From contig DTYT01000317.1 of NCBI GenBank assembly GCA_012961745.1, positions 1 to 9,188 on the forward strand: a stretch of 9,188 nt of DNA. Direction: 5' to 3'. The DNA is from Kiritimatiellia bacterium (lineage in GTDB: Bacteria > Verrucomicrobiota > Kiritimatiellia > B70-G9). The notes under the pieces were generated by a model. That model did not search any database and had not been told where the DNA came from. It saw nothing but the letters and a program-made list of their open reading frames with translations. Both the position numbers and the translations under genes were made by a program. Position 1 is the first letter of the stretch, and each line of letters starts with the position of its first letter. Shown here piece by piece: positions 7,008-9,188 of the stretch.

Positions 7008-7571
7008 GTGAAAAGGAACCGGTACAAGCGATTCGAGACGCTGTCCGATGCCGATCTGATGCAGCGGATACGCCGGGGTCGACCGGATGCATTTGCCGCC
7101 CTGGTCGAACGCTACCAGAAACCCCTCCTCAACTTCTTCCTCAGGCTCGGTGCGCACCGGGACGCCGAGGATCTCGTCCAGCAGACCTTCCTGAAAATCT
7201 ACGCGGTCCGCGACTCCTATCGTCCTTCGGCCCGTTTCGCCACCTTTCTTTTCTGCATCGCCCGGAACCTGTGGATCGACTGGCTGCGCAGGGAACGCCG
7301 GCGGAAAGACATGCTGCTCGAATATCGCCAGACCGCCGCGGCCCGTGAACCATGCCGCGCCTGTCTGGAATCATACCTTGACGCCCAGGCCGCCCTGGCG
7401 GCACTCCCACACCACCTGCGGGTGGTTTGCGTGCTCACCGTCTACCACGGCCTGACCTATCGCGAAGTCGCGGAAGTGCTGGACCTGCCGGTCGGCACCG
7501 TAAAGTCACGAATGCATGCGGCGATCGGCAGATTGAGGGAGTTCATGTATGCCGGTGTCGGCAGACAGTAA
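7008..7571 (+). CDS. RNA polymerase sigma factor, ECF (sigma-70 family) type
   Basis: It directs RNA polymerase to a dedicated promoter set and is normally held inactive by a membrane anti-sigma factor. The 187 residues contain sigma region 2 (about 25-98) with DAFAALVERYQKPLLNFF (27-44), RDAEDLVQQTFLKIY (51-65, the polymerase-binding/-10 region) and FATFLFCIARNLWIDWLRR (77-95). Region 4 (about 123-178) has LPHHLRVVCVLTVYHGLTYR (133-152) and the helix-turn-helix EVAEVLDLPVGTVKSRMHAA. The start is a GTG at 7008; AGGA lies just upstream but with a very short spacing of three bases or less. The next ATG (7059) would cut into the conserved N-terminal helix (ETLSDADLMQRIRRG), so GTG is preferred. 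The downstream gene overlaps by 23 bases, which marks it as the cognate regulator. It sits divergently next to the TonB-dependent receptor. Targets cannot be read from sequence. Confidence 0.94.
   Translation: MKRNRYKRFETLSDADLMQRIRRGRPDAFAALVERYQKPLLNFFLRLGAHRDAEDLVQQTFLKIYAVRDSYRPSARFATFLFCIARNLWIDWLRRERRRKDMLLEYRQTAAAREPCRACLESYLDAQAALAALPHHLRVVCVLTVYHGLTYREVAEVLDLPVGTVKSRMHAAIGRLREFMYAGVGRQ
7535..7541 (+). promoter_or_regulatory. Ribosome-binding site of the anti-sigma gene, inside the sigma gene
   Basis: GAGGGAG is followed by seven bases (TTCATGT) and ATG at 7549, all within the last codons of the sigma factor gene. It supports the 7549 start and translational coupling of sigma and anti-sigma. 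Confidence 0.75.
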
Positions 7572-8754
7572 TGCTCACGGTTTCCTGGACGGCCCGGATG
7601 ACGCGCGGATCATGGCCTACGTCCTGCACCGCGACTCGCCCCGCGAACGTGCGGCTTTCGAAAAGCAGCTCCGGGACAGCGACCTGCTCAAGGCCCGCGT
7701 CTATGAGCTCACCTCGCTGGTGCAGTGGCTGCGGTCCATCCCCGAGGAGGAGCCCCCGGCAGACCTGCCGGCCAGGACCATGCAGGCCGTGGGCCGCACC
7801 CCTTCCGGCACCGGGACCGATCACCTCACCCCCCCTGTGCGTGTCCACCGGCTCCTGCTTCCCATCGCGGCGGCCGCCGCCCTGCTCCTGGTTTCCGCAA
7901 TCGTGGCCGTCAATCTCTCGGAACCCGACCGCCGGCGCCGGACCGCGCGTTCGGCCGAGTTTCTCCCCATACGCGATGCGTTGTCACAGGGACTGCGGTG
8001 GCTGGCATCCGCGCAGCAACCCTCCGGCATGTGGGACGCCGGAAGATGGGGCGGCGACCGGCGACATAACGCCGGATTGACCGGACTGGCCCTGATGGCT
8101 CTCTTGACCGCCGAGGGACATGAGGCGGAAGACTATTCCGACCATATCCGGCGGGCCGCGGGGTTCCTTCTCAGCATCCAGAAGGAGAACGGGTTTCTGG
8201 GAACTGACCAGGGAAGCTGCGCCATTGATCATTGCATGGCCACATGTGCTCTGCTGGAGGCGTATCACCGCTACCCCACCCGCCACCTCGCCGCCGCAAT
8301 CGAGCAAGCGCTGCCTTGGGTGTCAAGTCTGGCCGGGTTCTCAAGCAGTGCCTACCAGGTCCCGGACCGCCGGGGCGGCGATCCCTTGGGCCTCTGGATT
8401 CAACTGGTGATGAGGCTTGCACAGCGGGAAGGCTTTGCGACCCCCTCCGAAGGGCCCGCCCCATCTTCCCGCGGAGAGCAGGTCCTGCGCCGCCGGGTAC
8501 GGCCCTCCGCACGCGGCCGGCCTTCGGTCCAGATCCTGATCCGTCTGGCCGAAGCTCGTCATCCGGATGCCTCCGCCCCGGATTCATCCCCGCCGTGTGC
8601 CACCCGGGCGGTGATACGTATCCTGCAGCGGCAGGACCGGTCAGGCACGCTCGCCGGCAGTTGGGACGATCTGGATGGGTACGGCCGTATCGGCGGGCGC
8701 GTATACTCGACTGCCCTGGCGGTGCTTGCCTTGCAAGGCTACCTCGCCGGCTGA
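7549..8754 (+). CDS. Membrane anti-sigma factor fused to a prenyltransferase/squalene-oxidase-like toroid domain
   Basis: This 401-residue protein appears to have three parts. Residues about 17-85 are a cytoplasmic anti-sigma-like region (ARIMAYVLHRDSPRERAAFE, then LKARVYELTSLVQWLRSIP, then LPARTMQAV), similar in pattern to PVC-type anti-sigma proteins and lacking the HxxxCxxC zinc motif. Residues about 103-123 form one membrane helix. Residues about 140-401 are an extracytoplasmic helical-repeat region with QW-like units: ASAQQPSGMWDAG (153-165), HNAGLTGLALMALLTAEG (173-190), IDHCMATCALLEAY (226-239), and a C-terminal GSWDDLD, GGRVYSTALAVLALQGYL. These resemble the alpha/alpha-toroid repeats of squalene-hopene cyclases and protein prenyltransferases. 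I see neither the cyclase DxDD motif nor a clear prenyltransferase zinc triad, so a binding or structural role is more likely than catalysis. Residues about 295-350 are a variable, Pro/Arg/Ser-rich stretch. The gene overlaps the sigma gene by 23 bases. Anti-sigma function is inferred from position and layout. Confidence 0.78.
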   Translation: MPVSADSNAHGFLDGPDDARIMAYVLHRDSPRERAAFEKQLRDSDLLKARVYELTSLVQWLRSIPEEEPPADLPARTMQAVGRTPSGTGTDHLTPPVRVHRLLLPIAAAAALLLVSAIVAVNLSEPDRRRRTARSAEFLPIRDALSQGLRWLASAQQPSGMWDAGRWGGDRRHNAGLTGLALMALLTAEGHEAEDYSDHIRRAAGFLLSIQKENGFLGTDQGSCAIDHCMATCALLEAYHRYPTRHLAAAIEQALPWVSSLAGFSSSAYQVPDRRGGDPLGLWIQLVMRLAQREGFATPSEGPAPSSRGEQVLRRRVRPSARGRPSVQILIRLAEARHPDASAPDSSPPCATRAVIRILQRQDRSGTLAGSWDDLDGYGRIGGRVYSTALAVLALQGYLAG

Positions 8755-8794
8755 CGTTCCACAGCAACCGGTAACCGGGGGGGGAAGGAAACTT

Positions 8795-9188
8795 CTACTC
8801 GGCAAACTCGTCCCATCCCGCCGGCCGCCAGCATAGTTCCTCCAGCCCGAACACGCGCGGCATTCCCGGCGGCGCGTCGGTCCGGTAGATTTCATCGTAG
8901 CCCCAGTTGCGCCGCGGCGCCTTGTAATACTGCCCGTAGTGCCAGGCCCCCGTCACCACTTCGCTGTACCAGATGTCGATGATGGCGCCGCGATAGGTCA
9001 CCGTCTTGCCGCTCCACTTCTCCAGGAAGCGCAAGACATTCTCCAATCCACCGTTGTACTGGCCCGGAGTGGTCTCCTGGTTGCCGGTCATGATCACCGT
9101 GTAATACGTGGTGCTGCGCGCCACCCGGTTCTCGCAGTTGTTGTCCGCGCTGCGGGCATCCTGCCAGTCCCTCGAAAGGAAGGTGACC
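8795..9188 (-). CDS. C-terminal part of a large PilX/pilin-like surface protein (5' end outside window)
   Basis: An open frame enters at the right edge and stops at a TAG at 8795-8797; 130 residues are visible and no start is implied. Recognisable segments are DNNCENR, TGNQETTPGQYNGGLENVLR, FLEKWSGKTVTYRGAIIDIW, HYGQYYKAPRRNWGYDE, and PPGMPRVFGLEE. I associate this pattern (TGN.pTt..xYxGGxEN.xRfLE.W.gkt.tyrGs, then YY.aPxRxWgyD and PPGxPrv) with the conserved C-terminal ends of large type IV pilus-associated or PilX-like proteins of Gram-negative and PVC bacteria, probably exported. That assignment is from memory of the family and is not firm. The single Cys lies in DNNCENR. It is convergent with the anti-sigma gene, with 40 bases between the two stop codons and no obvious terminator there. 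Confidence 0.6.
   Translation of the reverse strand, partial: VTFLSRDWQDARSADNNCENRVARSTTYYTVIMTGNQETTPGQYNGGLENVLRFLEKWSGKTVTYRGAIIDIWYSEVVTGAWHYGQYYKAPRRNWGYDEIYRTDAPPGMPRVFGLEELCWRPAGWDEFAE

Noticed and set aside
8430..8600. Frameshift within the toroid region of the anti-sigma protein
   Set aside because: Residues about 295-350 are Pro/Arg/Ser-rich and unlike the flanks, but the frame is open and the conserved C-terminal repeat (GSWDDLD to LQGYLAG) follows in the same frame. The other frames show no better continuation.
8766..8786. CCGGTAACCGG palindrome plus a run of eight G in the gap between the convergent genes, as a terminator
   Set aside because: The palindrome has a one-base centre and cannot form a proper hairpin, and there is no T-tract on either strand.

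Overview
The window is a GC-rich, densely coded bacterial segment. The organism is a diderm, because an outer-membrane TonB-dependent receptor and an inner-membrane TonB protein are both encoded. Three features lean towards the PVC superphylum (Planctomycetota / Verrucomicrobiota / Kiritimatiellota / Lentisphaerota): a zinc-motif-less anti-sigma protein fused to a prenyltransferase/squalene-oxidase-type repeat domain, the style of its ECF sigma factor, and the C-terminal tail of a large pilin-like protein. That placement is an inference from domain style and was not tested.

Layout. Positions 1-3911 form a minus-strand run, read from high to low coordinate: translation initiation factor IF-1 (infA), an NSS-family sodium-coupled symporter, archease, the RNA ligase RtcB, and the first 28 codons of a family-X DNA polymerase (PolX) that leaves the window at base 1. 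Gaps are 13, 60, 35 and 27 bases, so co-transcription is plausible. Archease and RtcB are an established functional pair (RNA 3'-phosphate/5'-OH ligation and ligase turnover). The NSS transporter and infA have no obvious mechanistic link to them. Positions 4076-6857 hold a second minus-strand unit: a TonB-dependent receptor followed by a TonB-like energy transducer whose start lies inside the receptor's 3' end. The roughly 160-base gap between this unit and infA (3912-4075) holds no gene that I recognise.

A 150-base divergent intergenic region (6858-7007) separates the receptor from a plus-strand pair: an ECF sigma factor starting at a GTG, then a translationally coupled 401-residue membrane protein. 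The latter has a short anti-sigma-like cytoplasmic region, one membrane helix, and an extracytoplasmic terpenoid-cyclase-like alpha/alpha-toroid region. This sigma/anti-sigma-toroid pair is the most unusual item in the window. Converging on it from the right edge is the 3' end (130 residues seen) of a minus-strand gene whose tail resembles the C-terminus of large PilX/pilin-like cell-surface proteins.

Working together: the receptor and TonB form an outer-membrane import pair of unknown substrate, and ExbB/ExbD are not in the window. The sigma/anti-sigma pair probably senses something in the periplasm. It sits divergently next to the receptor, but the receptor lacks the N-terminal signalling extension of FecA-type systems, so direct signalling between the two is not supported by sequence.
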